DNA from: Candidatus Omnitrophota bacterium
GTDB lineage: Bacteria > Ratteibacteria > UBA8468 > B48-G9 > DTJG01
Reading direction: 5' to 3'
Length of the DNA stretch: 64,000 bases
Assembly: GCA_023818965.1 (NCBI GenBank)
Contig: JAMWCD010000006.1
Coordinates: 1-64,000 of the forward strand
The notes beneath the pieces are model-generated. The model saw only the letters and a list, made by a program, of their open reading frames with translations, had not been told where the DNA came from and did no database searches. Below are positions 1 to 9,247 of the stretch, piece by piece. The number at the start of each line of letters is the position of its first letter. Position 1 is the first letter of the stretch. The position numbers and the translations under genes are program-made.

Positions 1-83
1 TCCTGCAGGGCTTTTTCAATTGATTGCCTGCTCCAGAGCCCTATGTTCTGGATGATTGTTGTAATTTCTTTCTTCGTAGGCAT
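1..83 (-). CDS. unidentified protein, N-terminal fragment cut by window edge
   Basis: An open frame begins with ATG at 83-81 and runs off the left edge after 27 codons. It begins MPTKKEITTIIQNIGLWSRQ, too little to assign a family. It is credible as a gene because a near-consensus sigma-70 promoter lies just upstream in the 45-nt gap after argS. There is no Shine-Dalgarno sequence. The ATG is only 8 nt past the -10 box, so the mRNA would be almost leaderless. It reads in the same direction as argS and lies downstream of it. The real start could differ if the gene is not what it seems. Confidence 0.45.
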   Translation of the reverse strand, partial: MPTKKEITTIIQNIGLWSRQSIEKALQ

Positions 84-91
84 ACAAAATC

Positions 92-120
92 AATATACCC
101 TAATTTTTTTTATCTGTCAA
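92..120 (-). promoter_or_regulatory. sigma-70 promoter for the left-edge gene
   Basis: On the minus strand TTGACA (120-115), a 17-nt spacer and TATATT (97-92) form a near-perfect promoter. The predicted start of transcription, about 7 nt past the -10 box, falls 1-2 nt before the ATG at 83, so the message would be essentially leaderless. Confidence 0.7.
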
Positions 121-128
121 GACAGTCC

Positions 129-1748
129 TTACATTTTTTCTGGCTGTGAAATTCCTAACATGTCAAGCCCATTCTGCATGACTATGGAAAAACACTTTAC
201 AAGTGCAAGACGTGCAAGAGAAAGATCCTCATTTTCATCAACAACCCTGAATTTTTGGTAATATGAATGAAATGTTCCTGAAATATCAAGGATGTAACCA
301 GCAATTTTAGAAACTTCAAGAGTTTTTGCTGCCTGTTCAACGATTAATGGAAAATTTTTGAGTCGTTTTATCATCTCAATTTCAATGTCCTGTTTCAGCA
401 ATGAAAAATCCGCATGTATAAAGTCATTTTGCTTAAATCCTTTTGTTTCTCCAAAGGAAAGTATGTGCATTGCCCGAACAAAGGCATACTGAATATAGAA
501 AACAGGATTTTCTTCTGTTTGTTTTTTCGCCAGTTCCATATCAAAATCAAGATGGCTATCTGCCCTTCTGAACAGGAAAAAAAACTTTGTTGAATCAGGA
601 CCAACCTCATTCATCAGTTGCCTTAATGTGATGAACTGTCCCTTTCTTGTTGACATTAATATTTTCTCTTTCCCACGATAAAGTGTTGTGAGTTGAACTA
701 TGATGATGTGTAATTTTTCAGGGTCAAAGCCCATTGCTTTTACAGCGGCTTCTATTCTTGAAACATAGCCAGCATGGTCAGGTCCCCACAGGTTAATCAG
801 GATATCAAATCCTCTTTTGATTTTGTCCTGGTGGTATGCAATGTCTGGAGCCAGGTATGTATAAGAGCCATCCTTTTTTCTTAAGACCCTGTCCTTATCA
901 TCACCAAAAACAGTTGACTTAAACCACAATGCATCATCTTTTTGATAAACAAGTCCTTTTTCTTTCAGTTTTTCAATAATTTTTTCAACATCTCCATTGT
1001 TTCTTAATTCGCTTTCAGGAAACCAGCTGTCAAAATATACATTAAAATCAGCAAGATCCTTTTTTATCATTTTGAGTATTTCTTCCTTTGCAAAATTTTC
1101 AAAAAATTTATTGTCAGTGTCCAGGGCAATATCCTGAATTTTTTCTGCAATATCTTTTAAATATTCTCCATGATATCCGTCTTCTGGTATTTCTGCAGGT
1201 ATTCCTTTCAACTGGAGATAACGTGCCTTCAGGGAAACACCGAGAAGTTCCATCTGTCTTCCGCAATCGTTGAGATAGTATTCCTTTGTTACACTATATC
1301 CACAAGCCCGAAGTATTCTTGCGAGGGCTTCTCCGAATGCTGCCTGTCTTCCATGTGCTATTGTCAACGGACCTGTTGGATTTGCACTCACAAATTCTAT
1401 CAATACCTTTTTCTTGTTACCAAGATTGTTTTTTCCGTAAGCCCTGTCAGCCCGCAGGATTTCTTCAACAGTAGCATATACCACCTGATTTTTGACAAAA
1501 AAATTTATAAAGCCATTTTTCTCTTCAATTTTTTCAAAATTTTCTTTTATCCATGGGTCATTCTTTATCAAATTAATAAGGTCGTCAGTTGAAATCTGTT
1601 TTTCTGTCTTTTTTAACTTGAAAAAAAGATTTGTTGAAAAATCGCCAAATTCTTTTTTCGCAGATGGAAAAACATTAAACTTTTCATACTGGTAACCATT
1701 TGAAATAAGAATTTCCAGTAATTTTTCTTTTATTTGACTTGGGTTCAT
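129..1748 (-). CDS. argS: arginyl-tRNA synthetase
   Basis: Class I synthetase that charges tRNA-Arg in the cytosol. At 539 aa it is close to the usual 550-580. It shows the N-terminal Add1-type domain (about 1-110), then the class I core with the HIGH-like signature ANPTGPLTIAHGR (about 122-134) and a KMSKS-equivalent loop MSTRKG (365-370). The C-terminal DALR anticodon-binding domain ends in the typical NGLDMLGISQPEKM. Its ATG overlaps the rbfA stop (ATGA at 1748-1745), so the two genes are translationally coupled in an rbfA-argS operon read leftward. No truncation is seen. Confidence 0.97.
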   Translation of the reverse strand: MNPSQIKEKLLEILISNGYQYEKFNVFPSAKKEFGDFSTNLFFKLKKTEKQISTDDLINLIKNDPWIKENFEKIEEKNGFINFFVKNQVVYATVEEILRADRAYGKNNLGNKKKVLIEFVSANPTGPLTIAHGRQAAFGEALARILRACGYSVTKEYYLNDCGRQMELLGVSLKARYLQLKGIPAEIPEDGYHGEYLKDIAEKIQDIALDTDNKFFENFAKEEILKMIKKDLADFNVYFDSWFPESELRNNGDVEKIIEKLKEKGLVYQKDDALWFKSTVFGDDKDRVLRKKDGSYTYLAPDIAYHQDKIKRGFDILINLWGPDHAGYVSRIEAAVKAMGFDPEKLHIIIVQLTTLYRGKEKILMSTRKGQFITLRQLMNEVGPDSTKFFFLFRRADSHLDFDMELAKKQTEENPVFYIQYAFVRAMHILSFGETKGFKQNDFIHADFSLLKQDIEIEMIKRLKNFPLIVEQAAKTLEVSKIAGYILDISGTFHSYYQKFRVVDENEDLSLARLALVKCFSIVMQNGLDMLGISQPEKM

Positions 1749-2110
1749 TGATTCCTTTCTTTCTCGTGTTCAATTTCTTTTAAAATTTCTTCAACTTTGA
1801 GCCCGGGATTTATATCTTCAACAAATTCAATTTCAGGTGTAAATCGGGTCTGGAGTTTTTTGCTCAAAAGATGCCTGATATATCCTGAAGCACTGATAAG
1901 ACCTTTAAATGACTCCTGATGTTGTTTTTCATCTCCTAAAATACTTACATAAATTCTGGCATGTTTCCTGTCAGGGCTGATCCTTACACCAGTAATTGTG
2001 ACAAAACCAATCCTCGGGTCAGAAATTTCTTTCTGGAGAATTTCATTGAGCGTATGCTTCAAAATGCTTACAAATTTTAGATTTCTTCTTTCTTTGTTTT
2101 CAAAGGACAT
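1745..2110 (-). CDS. rbfA: ribosome-binding factor A
   Basis: 121-aa 30S maturation factor that binds pre-30S subunits and helps process the 16S rRNA 5' end. The sequence has the family KH-like fold signature: an N-terminal basic helix, then SDPRIGFVTITGVRISPD, then the strand ARIYVSILGD, and a RFTPEIEFVED motif near the end. A clear Shine-Dalgarno (AGGAG about 7 nt before the ATG) supports the start. It diverges from ftsK across 48 bp and overlaps argS by 4 nt. It is usually found near nusA/infB, which lie 3.7 kb away on the other strand. Confidence 0.95.
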   Translation of the reverse strand: MSFENKERRNLKFVSILKHTLNEILQKEISDPRIGFVTITGVRISPDRKHARIYVSILGDEKQHQESFKGLISASGYIRHLLSKKLQTRFTPEIEFVEDINPGLKVEEILKEIEHEKERNQ

Positions 2111-2122
2111 TTTTTTCTCCTG

Positions 2123-2151
2123 TTCACATCCTATTTATTTTATGTTAAAAT
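2123..2151 (+). promoter_or_regulatory. sigma-70 promoter placing ftsK transcription start at its ATG
   Basis: TTCACA (2123-2128), a 17-nt spacer and TAAAAT (2146-2151) lie in the 48-bp rbfA/ftsK divergent gap. Predicted +1 is about 2158, one base before the ftsK ATG at 2159. There is no Shine-Dalgarno in front of ftsK, so leaderless translation is the simplest reading. Confidence 0.6.
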
Positions 2152-2165
2152 TAAAAAGATGGAAA
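2137..2165 (-). promoter_or_regulatory. possible rbfA-argS promoter overlapping the ftsK promoter
   Basis: On the minus strand TTTCCA (2165-2160), 17 nt and TAAAAT (2142-2137) could drive rbfA-argS. It would give a 5' leader of about 20 nt that contains the rbfA Shine-Dalgarno. It overlaps the divergent ftsK promoter, so the two would compete for RNA polymerase. The -35 box is only a partial match. Confidence 0.4.
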
Positions 2166-4360
2166 GAAACATTACAAGATTTCTCGGAATAGTACTTCTT
2201 GGTGCCACGGTATTTGTGTTTTTATGTTTGATATCTTACAGTCCAAAAGACCCATGTTTTGATTTCTGCCAGATTGGCTATCCTGTAAGTCAGGTACCTG
2301 CGAACTTTGGAGGCAAATTTGGTTCAAATGTTTCTGCAATAATGTTTTTCCTTTTTGGATGGATTTCATATCTCTGTATTTTTTCACTTTTTCTCTATGC
2401 CTGGGCAAAAACATGGAAAAAGGTTGAATTTTCAAATATTGAAGTCATCGGGATTATAATTTTTATTTTTGTGCTTTCTGGCTTTGTAGAAACACTGAAA
2501 AGAAATTTTTCTGTTTCTGGTTCTTCAATTTTTCCTGCAGGCGGAATTACTGGAATACTGGTTTCGCATGGCGTTATATCATATTTTGGTGAAAAAGGTG
2601 GTTTATTTTTACTGGCAGTAACCTGTATTGGGTTGTTGATTGCCTGCTGGAGAATTTTTTATGCACCTTTTGAGGATGTTGTGGTTCTTACGTCAGCAAT
2701 CTGGAAAACTGAACCTTTGACTGTTCCTAAACCACGGATAAGACAGAAAATAAAACCATCAGAGATACAAGTACAGCAAAAAGTAGAGGAGGAAAAACAG
2801 GAAAAACTGAAAATGCCAAGAACTGTTATTCCAGAGGGAAAAGATGAAACAACTGAAACAATTAAGATTAAGCCACACCAAGAAACTCTCTCAAAAAAAC
2901 AGGTTGTTTTAAAGGGAGAGAAAAAATATCAACTTCCTCCCCTTTCTTTACTCAGATCTGCCAAGCAACCAGAAAAGGAGACAGAAAAAGACCTCAGGGT
3001 TTATGCTCAGGTTATTGAGGAGACATTGAGTGATTTTGGAATAGAAGGAGAAGTTGTGAATTTTACCCAGGGTCCCAGGGTTACGCTTTATGAGGTTCAA
3101 CCAGCACCAGGCATTCCTCTTGCAAAGATTACAAAACTTTCGGATAACATTGCGATGAGTTTGAAAGCAAGTCCCATCAGAATGGTTGCTCCAATTCCTG
3201 GTAAATCAACAATTGGTATAGAAGTTCCAAACAGGGAAATTTCAATTGTATGTTTGAGAGAAATTCTTGAAAGTAAAGAATTTCAATCGTCTCCATCAAA
3301 ACTCACAATGGCAATAGGTAAAAACATACTGGGCAAACCTGTGATTTCTGATCTTAAAATAATGCCACACCTTTTGATTGCAGGAGCAACAGGTTCAGGA
3401 AAGACGGTTTGTCTTAATTCTTTAATTACAAGCATCCTTTATAAAGCAACTCCTGATGAAGTGAAATTTATTATGATTGACCCGAAAATGGTTGAACTTG
3501 TTATTTACAATGATATACCACATTTAATTTTGCCTGTTGTCACTGATATCAAAAAGGCAGTCAATTCTTTGAAGTGGTTGATAAAAGAAATGGACAGACG
3601 TTACCATCTATTTGCAGAAAAAAAGGTCAGGAATATTGAGGCATATAACATTGAATGTGAGGAGAAACTTCCTTATATTGTTGTGGTGGTTGATGAACTT
3701 GCTGATTTGATGTTGATTGCAAGGAATGAAATTGAAAACAGTATTATTAGGTTGACTGCTCTTTCTCGTGCAGCAGGTATACATCTAATTCTTGCAACAC
3801 AAAGACCATCTGTGAATGTTATTACAGGTATCATAAAGGCAAATCTTCCATGCAGAATAGCATTTCAGGTGTCTTCTAAATTTGATTCTCAAACAATCCT
3901 TGATTCCAAAGGTGCTGAAAAACTGCTGGGCAGGGGAGATTTGCTTTTTATCCCGCCAGGAAGATCTTATCCAATCAGGGCACAGGGTGGTTATGTTAGT
4001 GATGAGGAACTTGAACAGTTAACAGAATTTTTAAAATCTCAGGGAAAACCTGATTACAGAATGGAAATTCTTGAACATCAAACTGAAACACAGGATGTTT
4101 CAATACCCGGGACTTCTGGAAGTTCTGAAGATGATGAACTTTATACAAGGGCAGTGAGAATTGTGCTTGAAACAAGAATTGCCTCAATTTCAATGCTTCA
4201 GAGACGGCTGGAAATTGGCTTTAACAGGGCAGCAAGATTGATTGAAAGAATGGAAGCAGAAGGAATTGTAGGACCATACAGAGAAGGAAAACCAAGGATG
4301 ATACTTAAGGGCTCTTTGCAGGACAAAGAGAATGAACATACCCCATCGCAAGATGCATAA
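2159..4360 (+). CDS. ftsK: DNA translocase FtsK/SpoIIIE
   Basis: 733-aa septal DNA pump that moves chromosome termini during division. The N-terminal part (about 1-170) holds several hydrophobic membrane segments. A charged, Glu/Lys-rich linker follows (about 195-265), shorter than in E. coli. The motor has Walker A GATGSGKT (about 408-415) and Walker B VVVVDELAD (about 508-516). A C-terminal winged-helix gamma domain (about 658-720) reads KOPS-like polarity sequences. The ATG at 2159 lacks a Shine-Dalgarno and sits 7 nt after a -10 box, suggesting a leaderless mRNA. The stop is followed 52 nt later by rimO. Confidence 0.96.
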   Translation: MERNITRFLGIVLLGATVFVFLCLISYSPKDPCFDFCQIGYPVSQVPANFGGKFGSNVSAIMFFLFGWISYLCIFSLFLYAWAKTWKKVEFSNIEVIGIIIFIFVLSGFVETLKRNFSVSGSSIFPAGGITGILVSHGVISYFGEKGGLFLLAVTCIGLLIACWRIFYAPFEDVVVLTSAIWKTEPLTVPKPRIRQKIKPSEIQVQQKVEEEKQEKLKMPRTVIPEGKDETTETIKIKPHQETLSKKQVVLKGEKKYQLPPLSLLRSAKQPEKETEKDLRVYAQVIEETLSDFGIEGEVVNFTQGPRVTLYEVQPAPGIPLAKITKLSDNIAMSLKASPIRMVAPIPGKSTIGIEVPNREISIVCLREILESKEFQSSPSKLTMAIGKNILGKPVISDLKIMPHLLIAGATGSGKTVCLNSLITSILYKATPDEVKFIMIDPKMVELVIYNDIPHLILPVVTDIKKAVNSLKWLIKEMDRRYHLFAEKKVRNIEAYNIECEEKLPYIVVVVDELADLMLIARNEIENSIIRLTALSRAAGIHLILATQRPSVNVITGIIKANLPCRIAFQVSSKFDSQTILDSKGAEKLLGRGDLLFIPPGRSYPIRAQGGYVSDEELEQLTEFLKSQGKPDYRMEILEHQTETQDVSIPGTSGSSEDDELYTRAVRIVLETRIASISMLQRRLEIGFNRAARLIERMEAEGIVGPYREGKPRMILKGSLQDKENEHTPSQDA

Positions 4361-4412
4361 GATTGATTAAAGGCATGTCTCTTCCGAAGAGAAAACAAAT
4401 TTCAAAAAGAAT

Positions 4413-5705
4413 ATGAAAAAAGTATGTGTGATTTCTTTAGGATGTCCCAAAAATACTGTTGATTCTGAGAAAATTATTGGAGTTGCAGGAGATTCTAACT
4501 ATGCAATCAGTCCTGTTCCAGATGATTCTGATTTTGTTATTGTCAATACCTGCGCATTTATAAAACCTGCAGTACTTGAAGCCAAACGAATGATATCCCG
4601 ATTAAAAAAATTGAAAGAGAAAAGAAATTTCAAATTGATTGTCGCTGGTTGTCTTGTGGCAAGAAACTTTGAAACCCTGTTTAATGACATTGATATTGAT
4701 GGAATTATCGGTCCTTATGATATTGACAGATTATCAAATGTCTTGTCTGAAATTGAGTCAGGCAAAAGAGTTTTGATGAACCAGTCAGCAAAGATTAAAA
4801 ATTATTGCACCATACCAAGAATTGTTTCAACATGGCCCTATGCCTATCTTAAAATTACAGAAGGATGCAGTAATCGATGTTCATACTGCACAATTCCATT
4901 GATTCGTGGAGAACTTTTCAGTTATTCTGAAAAAGAAATTTTAAAGGAGGCAGAGTTCCTTTTTAATTCAGGAATTAAGGAATTGATTATTGTTGGGCAT
5001 GATATTACTGCTTATGGTAAGGATACACATAAGTCAAATCTCTGTAAGATTGTCAGGGGAATTATCAAAATTGGTTTTCCCTGGATCAGGTTGATGTATT
5101 TACATCCAGCAGGCATAACAGATGATTTGCTTGATTTGATAAAAAATAGTCCACAGATTTGTAAATATCTTGATGTCCCTGTTCAGCACAGCTGCCCTGA
5201 AATACTGAAAAATATGAACAGACCAGTGATGGATTACAGGAAGTTTTTTGAAAGAATAAGAAAATACGTTCCAGGAATTGCTCTCAGGTCAACAGTGATT
5301 GTTGGTTTTCCTGGCGAAACAGATAAAATTTTTAAACACCTTGTTGATTTTGTTACTGATGTAAGGTTTGAGAAACTTGGCATATTTACATACTATCGTG
5401 AAAAAAATACTCCTGCATCAATGATGAAATGGCAGGTACCTGAAGAAATAAAGAAGGAAAGATTTGTGTTATTAAGAGAAATTCAGAAAAAAATCAGCAA
5501 AGAAATTGCCTCTTCTTTTACTGGACAAATCCTTGATGTCCTTATTGAAGGTAGAAAAAATGGTATTTGTGTTGGAAGAACACAACGAGATGCACCTGAC
5601 ATTGACTGGAGTGTAAAAATCAAGGGGAAATGTGAACCAGGAGAAATAGTAAAAGTAGCAATTACAAAAAGTTTCTATTATTCTCTGGAAGGTATCATCG
5701 TTTAA
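4413..5705 (+). CDS. rimO: ribosomal protein uS12 methylthiotransferase RimO
   Basis: 430-aa radical SAM enzyme that adds a methylthio group to an aspartate of ribosomal protein S12. The N-terminal UPF0004 domain supplies cysteines C11 (SLGCPKNTVDSE), C47 (VNTCAF) and C80 (VAGC) for one [4Fe-4S] cluster. The radical SAM loop GCSNRCSYC (C152, C156, C159) holds the second. A TRAM domain forms the C-terminus. The sequence SLGCPKNTVDSE favours RimO over MiaB. A 13-codon frame (4375-4416) ends in an ATGA overlap with this start, and there is little Shine-Dalgarno, so coupling is possible. Confidence 0.95.
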   Translation: MKKVCVISLGCPKNTVDSEKIIGVAGDSNYAISPVPDDSDFVIVNTCAFIKPAVLEAKRMISRLKKLKEKRNFKLIVAGCLVARNFETLFNDIDIDGIIGPYDIDRLSNVLSEIESGKRVLMNQSAKIKNYCTIPRIVSTWPYAYLKITEGCSNRCSYCTIPLIRGELFSYSEKEILKEAEFLFNSGIKELIIVGHDITAYGKDTHKSNLCKIVRGIIKIGFPWIRLMYLHPAGITDDLLDLIKNSPQICKYLDVPVQHSCPEILKNMNRPVMDYRKFFERIRKYVPGIALRSTVIVGFPGETDKIFKHLVDFVTDVRFEKLGIFTYYREKNTPASMMKWQVPEEIKKERFVLLREIQKKISKEIASSFTGQILDVLIEGRKNGICVGRTQRDAPDIDWSVKIKGKCEPGEIVKVAITKSFYYSLEGIIV

Positions 5706-5706
5706 T

Positions 5707-5735
5707 TTGACACTTCCTGCCAATATTCATATAAT
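5707..5735 (+). promoter_or_regulatory. perfect-consensus sigma-70 promoter for nusA-infB-hinT
   Basis: TTGACA (5707-5712), exactly 17 nt, then TATAAT (5730-5735): both hexamers match consensus at every position. Predicted +1 is near 5742, giving a leader of about 76 nt before the nusA ATG at 5818. It begins 2 nt after the rimO stop, so the downstream genes have their own strong promoter. Confidence 0.88.
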
Positions 5736-5817
5736 GTATGTAATACAAAATCATAATTATACGAGTTTTTTACTGAATCCGATGCATTTTTTGTCTGAGA
5801 TCGTTGAGGATCTGGAT

Positions 5818-6984
5818 ATGAAAAAGGAACTGTTGAATTTACTTGATTACTGGGAAAGGAATAAGGGTGTGTCAAAAGAATTTTTGATATCTTCCCTGGA
5901 ACAGGGGCTGTCTGCTGTTTATCGAAAAAAAGCCCTTCTTCAGGACAATGTTCAGGTTAAGATAGACCCTGAGACAGGCGATATTAATTTTATTGATAAA
6001 CAGGGAAATCATGTTTCACCGCCTTCTTTTCCATGGGAGAGGATTGCTGCGCAGACAGCCAAGCAAATTCTCATCCAGAAAATTCGAGAGGCAGAAAAAA
6101 CAGCGATTTATAATGAATTTAAGAAACTTGAAAATAGCATCGTTTCTGGCCGCGTTGAGAGATTTGAAACCGGAAATATTGTTGTTTCTCTTGGAAGGAC
6201 AGAGGCAATGCTTCCACAGAAACACCTGCTTCCACATGATAGATTTCATATCGGAGATATTGTAAAAGGATTATTGCTTGAGGTTCGCAAACCGAATAAG
6301 GGTATATATCCGATTATTATTTCCAGGACAGCAACTGATTTTGTCAGGAAATTGCTTGTCGATGAAATACCAGAAATAAGGGATGGAATTGTAGAAATAA
6401 AGGCAATTGCCAGATTCCCTGGTGATCTGACAAAGGTTGCAGTATACTCATCAAATCCTAAGGTTGATCCTGTGGGCACATGCATAGGAGATAGGGCAGG
6501 CAGAATAAAAAATATTATGAAAGAACTTGGAGGAGAAAAAATAGAAGTAGTAAAATGGGACCCAGACCCCGAGAAGTTTACTGCCAATGCACTATTACCT
6601 GCCATAATTGACCGTGTTGTTTTTGATAGAACAAAAAATGAGGCGACTGTATGGGTCAGCAGGGAACAGTTGTTTGTTGCCATAGGAAAAAAGGGCCAAA
6701 ATGTTAGATTGGCGTGTAAACTGGTTGGCTGGAACATTATAGTAAACAGAACAGGGGGCGAAGGTTCTGCCTTACTTTTACTTGGAATAGATGAGGAATT
6801 ATCTGATAAATTAAGTAAAGCAGGTTATGAAACAATTAAGAAATTAAGTGAAGCAGATAGCAAGGTACTTTCTGAAAAGGTAGGTATTCCTGAGGACCAG
6901 GTTAAGGAATTGATTGAAAGAGCCATCAGGCACATCCAGGATACTCAACCTGACAGTAAGTCGAACAAAACGGAGAATGAATGA
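5818..6984 (+). CDS. nusA: transcription termination/antitermination protein NusA
   Basis: 388-aa RNA polymerase elongation factor acting in pausing, termination and antitermination. The order is the N-terminal RNAP-binding domain, S1 domain (around VSGRVERFETGNIVVSL), then two KH domains (including GDRAGRIKNIMKELGGEKI and AIGKKGQNVRLA). A C-terminal helix-hairpin-helix-like extension follows (GIDEELSDKLSKAGYETI). I start it at MKKELLNLLDYWERNKGV because this matches family N-termini and GAGG lies about 9 nt upstream. The open frame continues upstream to 5707, but that start codon is the -35 box itself. It overlaps infB by 4 nt (ATGA). Confidence 0.95.
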   Translation: MKKELLNLLDYWERNKGVSKEFLISSLEQGLSAVYRKKALLQDNVQVKIDPETGDINFIDKQGNHVSPPSFPWERIAAQTAKQILIQKIREAEKTAIYNEFKKLENSIVSGRVERFETGNIVVSLGRTEAMLPQKHLLPHDRFHIGDIVKGLLLEVRKPNKGIYPIIISRTATDFVRKLLVDEIPEIRDGIVEIKAIARFPGDLTKVAVYSSNPKVDPVGTCIGDRAGRIKNIMKELGGEKIEVVKWDPDPEKFTANALLPAIIDRVVFDRTKNEATVWVSREQLFVAIGKKGQNVRLACKLVGWNIIVNRTGGEGSALLLLGIDEELSDKLSKAGYETIKKLSEADSKVLSEKVGIPEDQVKELIERAIRHIQDTQPDSKSNKTENE

Positions 6985-8903
6985 GAGTTTATCAGTTTGC
7001 GAAACAAATGAAGGTTTCCCCCAAATATATTGTTGAGGTATGTGAGAAAATAGGGATCAAGGGTAAGACATTTGTAAGTGGACTGAAAGATAATGAAATT
7101 TCTGCCATCAAAGAGTATATCAAAAAAAGTAAACTTTCCGGTAAACCCATTGTTTCCACAGGAACTGAAACAGTTGGTGAAATTGCTTCCAAATTGGGCA
7201 TTCCTGCTGCTGACATTATAAAGCAATTATCAGATATCGGTGTTACCGCAGCAATCAATGATAGGATTGGACCTGATAATATCAAGAAACTCTGTGAATC
7301 AATTGGAGTGGTTGTTGAATTTAAGAAAACAAAGGAAAGTTATCTTCTTGGTGGTGTTGTTGAAGAGGAAAAAGACCTTGTTCCTCGTGCGCCTGTTGTT
7401 ACCGTGATGGGACATGTTGACCATGGTAAAACCACAATTCTTGACTATATCAGAAAATCTAATGTTGCCGCAAGAGAATATGGACAGATTACACAAAAGA
7501 TTGGTGCATACAGGGTAAATTTAAAGGAAGGTTCAATTGTTTTTATAGATACGCCAGGTCATGAAATTTTTACTGCCATGCGAGCTCGCGGAGCAAAGGT
7601 TACAGACATTGTGGTTCTGGTTGTTGCGGCTGATGAAGGGGTTAAGATGCAGACATTGGAAGCCATCGACCACTGTAAGGCAGCAGGCGTTCCTATTATT
7701 GTTGCGATCAATAAAATAGACAAGCCAAATGCAAATCCTGATGTCGTGAAGAAACAATTGAGTGAGCATGGCATTATTCCTGAGGAATGGGGAGGACAGA
7801 ATGTTTTTCTCAATGTTTCTGGTGTGACAGGAGCAAATATCAAAGAATTACTTGAGATTATTCTTCTGATGGGCGAGATGATGGAATTGAAGGCAAACCC
7901 TAAAAGACCTGGTGAAGGTGTTGTCCTTGAGGCATTTCTTCACAAACAAAAAGGACCCGTGATCAATCTTCTTGTTCAAAATGGAACAGTCAATACCGGT
8001 GATTTTTTTGTTTGCGGTACTGCATGGGGTAAAGTGAGAGCAATGTTTGATGAAAATGGGAACAAACTTGAAAAGGCAGGACCTTCAACGCCTGTTGAAC
8101 TTCTTGGAGCAAATTCTGTTGCGACACCAGGAGACCTTTTCAGGGTTGTTGCATCTGAAGCAGACGCAAGAAAAATTGCTGAACAGAAAATTGAAGAATT
8201 GAAACAATCAGGCATAAAGGAACAAAAAGTTCTTACACTTGAGGATCTGCAAAGACAGATTGTTCAGGGGACCTTAAAGGAATTAAAAATTATTTTGAAA
8301 ACTGATTCCATTGGTTCTCAAGAGGCAATCAAGGCATCAATTGAAAAAATCAGTCAATCTTCTTCTGAAAAAAATGGACCCACGGTAAATTTGATTCACT
8401 GTGGATTGGGTGCAATAAGTGAATCAGATATTCTTCTGGCAGTTTGTTCACAATCAGTGATATTTGGCTATAACATTGGAATTGATGCAAAGGCAGAAAA
8501 ACTTGCCAAACAACATGGTATTGAAATCAAGATTTACCGTCTTGTCTACGACCTTATTGAAGATGTTAAAAATGCCCTTGAAGGGATGACAAAACCAAAA
8601 GAAGTTGAAGTGATGGTTGGTCAGGCACTTGTCAAACAGGTTTTTAAAATCGGGAAAAATCAGTCAGTTGCCGGGTGTCTTGTGGTAGATGGTAAAGCCG
8701 TTAGGGATGCAAAAGTAAAAATTGTTCGGGATGGGAAATTTGTTTTTGAGGGGTTTTTAACGAGTTTAAAAAGATTTAAAAACTCAGTTCGTGAGGTCGC
8801 AACAAATACAGAATGCGGTATAGGTATTGAAGGTTTTAATGATTTTCAACAGGGAGATATTATTCAGATTTATCAGAGGGTTACAGAAGGAGTACAAACA
8901 TGA
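6981..8903 (+). CDS. infB: translation initiation factor IF-2
   Basis: 640-aa GTPase that places initiator fMet-tRNA on the 30S subunit and promotes subunit joining. A short IF2_N helix domain (RVYQFAKQMKVSPKYIVEVC) leads quickly to the G domain with GHVDHGKTT (about 144-152), DTPGH and NKID. Domain II, the alpha/beta domain III and the C-terminal C2 domain follow. The N-terminal extension is far shorter than in E. coli (890 aa), as in many small IF-2 forms. It overlaps nusA and hinT by ATGA at both ends, so the three genes form one coupled unit. Confidence 0.97.
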   Translation: MRVYQFAKQMKVSPKYIVEVCEKIGIKGKTFVSGLKDNEISAIKEYIKKSKLSGKPIVSTGTETVGEIASKLGIPAADIIKQLSDIGVTAAINDRIGPDNIKKLCESIGVVVEFKKTKESYLLGGVVEEEKDLVPRAPVVTVMGHVDHGKTTILDYIRKSNVAAREYGQITQKIGAYRVNLKEGSIVFIDTPGHEIFTAMRARGAKVTDIVVLVVAADEGVKMQTLEAIDHCKAAGVPIIVAINKIDKPNANPDVVKKQLSEHGIIPEEWGGQNVFLNVSGVTGANIKELLEIILLMGEMMELKANPKRPGEGVVLEAFLHKQKGPVINLLVQNGTVNTGDFFVCGTAWGKVRAMFDENGNKLEKAGPSTPVELLGANSVATPGDLFRVVASEADARKIAEQKIEELKQSGIKEQKVLTLEDLQRQIVQGTLKELKIILKTDSIGSQEAIKASIEKISQSSSEKNGPTVNLIHCGLGAISESDILLAVCSQSVIFGYNIGIDAKAEKLAKQHGIEIKIYRLVYDLIEDVKNALEGMTKPKEVEVMVGQALVKQVFKIGKNQSVAGCLVVDGKAVRDAKVKIVRDGKFVFEGFLTSLKRFKNSVREVATNTECGIGIEGFNDFQQGDIIQIYQRVTEGVQT

Positions 8904-9247
8904 GTCATGAATGCATATTCTGCAAAATTGCAGAAGGTAAAATTCCAGCAAAAATCATTTATCAGGATACTGATATTGTTGCATTTCATGATATTAATCC
9001 TCAGGCGCCTGTTCATTTTCTGATTATCCCAAGAAAACACTTAAAAAATCTCCTTGATGTGAAGGATGTTGATGCTTATGTACTGGCGAAAATGTTGATG
9101 GTGGCATCTGATATTGCAGGGCAGTTAAATATCGCAAATGAAGGTTACAGGGTTGTGATAAATACAAACAGGCAGGCTGGCCAGAGTGTTGACCATCTTC
9201 ATATACATGTCCTTGGTGGTCGTACTATGGAATGGCCACCAGGCTAA
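8900..9247 (+). CDS. HIT family purine nucleoside phosphoramidase (HinT-like)
   Basis: 115-aa histidine-triad hydrolase. It has the catalytic H99-L-H101-I-H103 (HLHIHV) and the zinc-type N-terminal [19 protein letters not shown] typical of the HinT/PKCI branch. The cytosolic enzyme hydrolyses aminoacyl-adenylates and AMP-phosphoramidates. A good Shine-Dalgarno (AAGGAG) lies about 7 nt upstream, inside infB, and the start overlaps the infB stop. The C-terminal PPG is normal for the family. Confidence 0.93.
   Translation: MSHECIFCKIAEGKIPAKIIYQDTDIVAFHDINPQAPVHFLIIPRKHLKNLLDVKDVDAYVLAKMLMVASDIAGQLNIANEGYRVVINTNRQAGQSVDHLHIHVLGGRTMEWPPG

Noticed and set aside
1170-1592. 140-codon plus-strand open frame
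   Set aside because: Lies antisense to argS, with low-complexity Phe/Ser/Cys-rich translation and no ribosome site.
5707-5817. N-terminal extension of NusA by 37 residues
   Set aside because: Its TTG start is the -35 box of a perfect promoter; transcription begins near 5742, so the extension cannot be translated. The 5782 ATG has no ribosome site.
6246-6737. 163-codon minus-strand open frame within nusA
   Set aside because: Antisense shadow of a well-conserved gene; no family resemblance.
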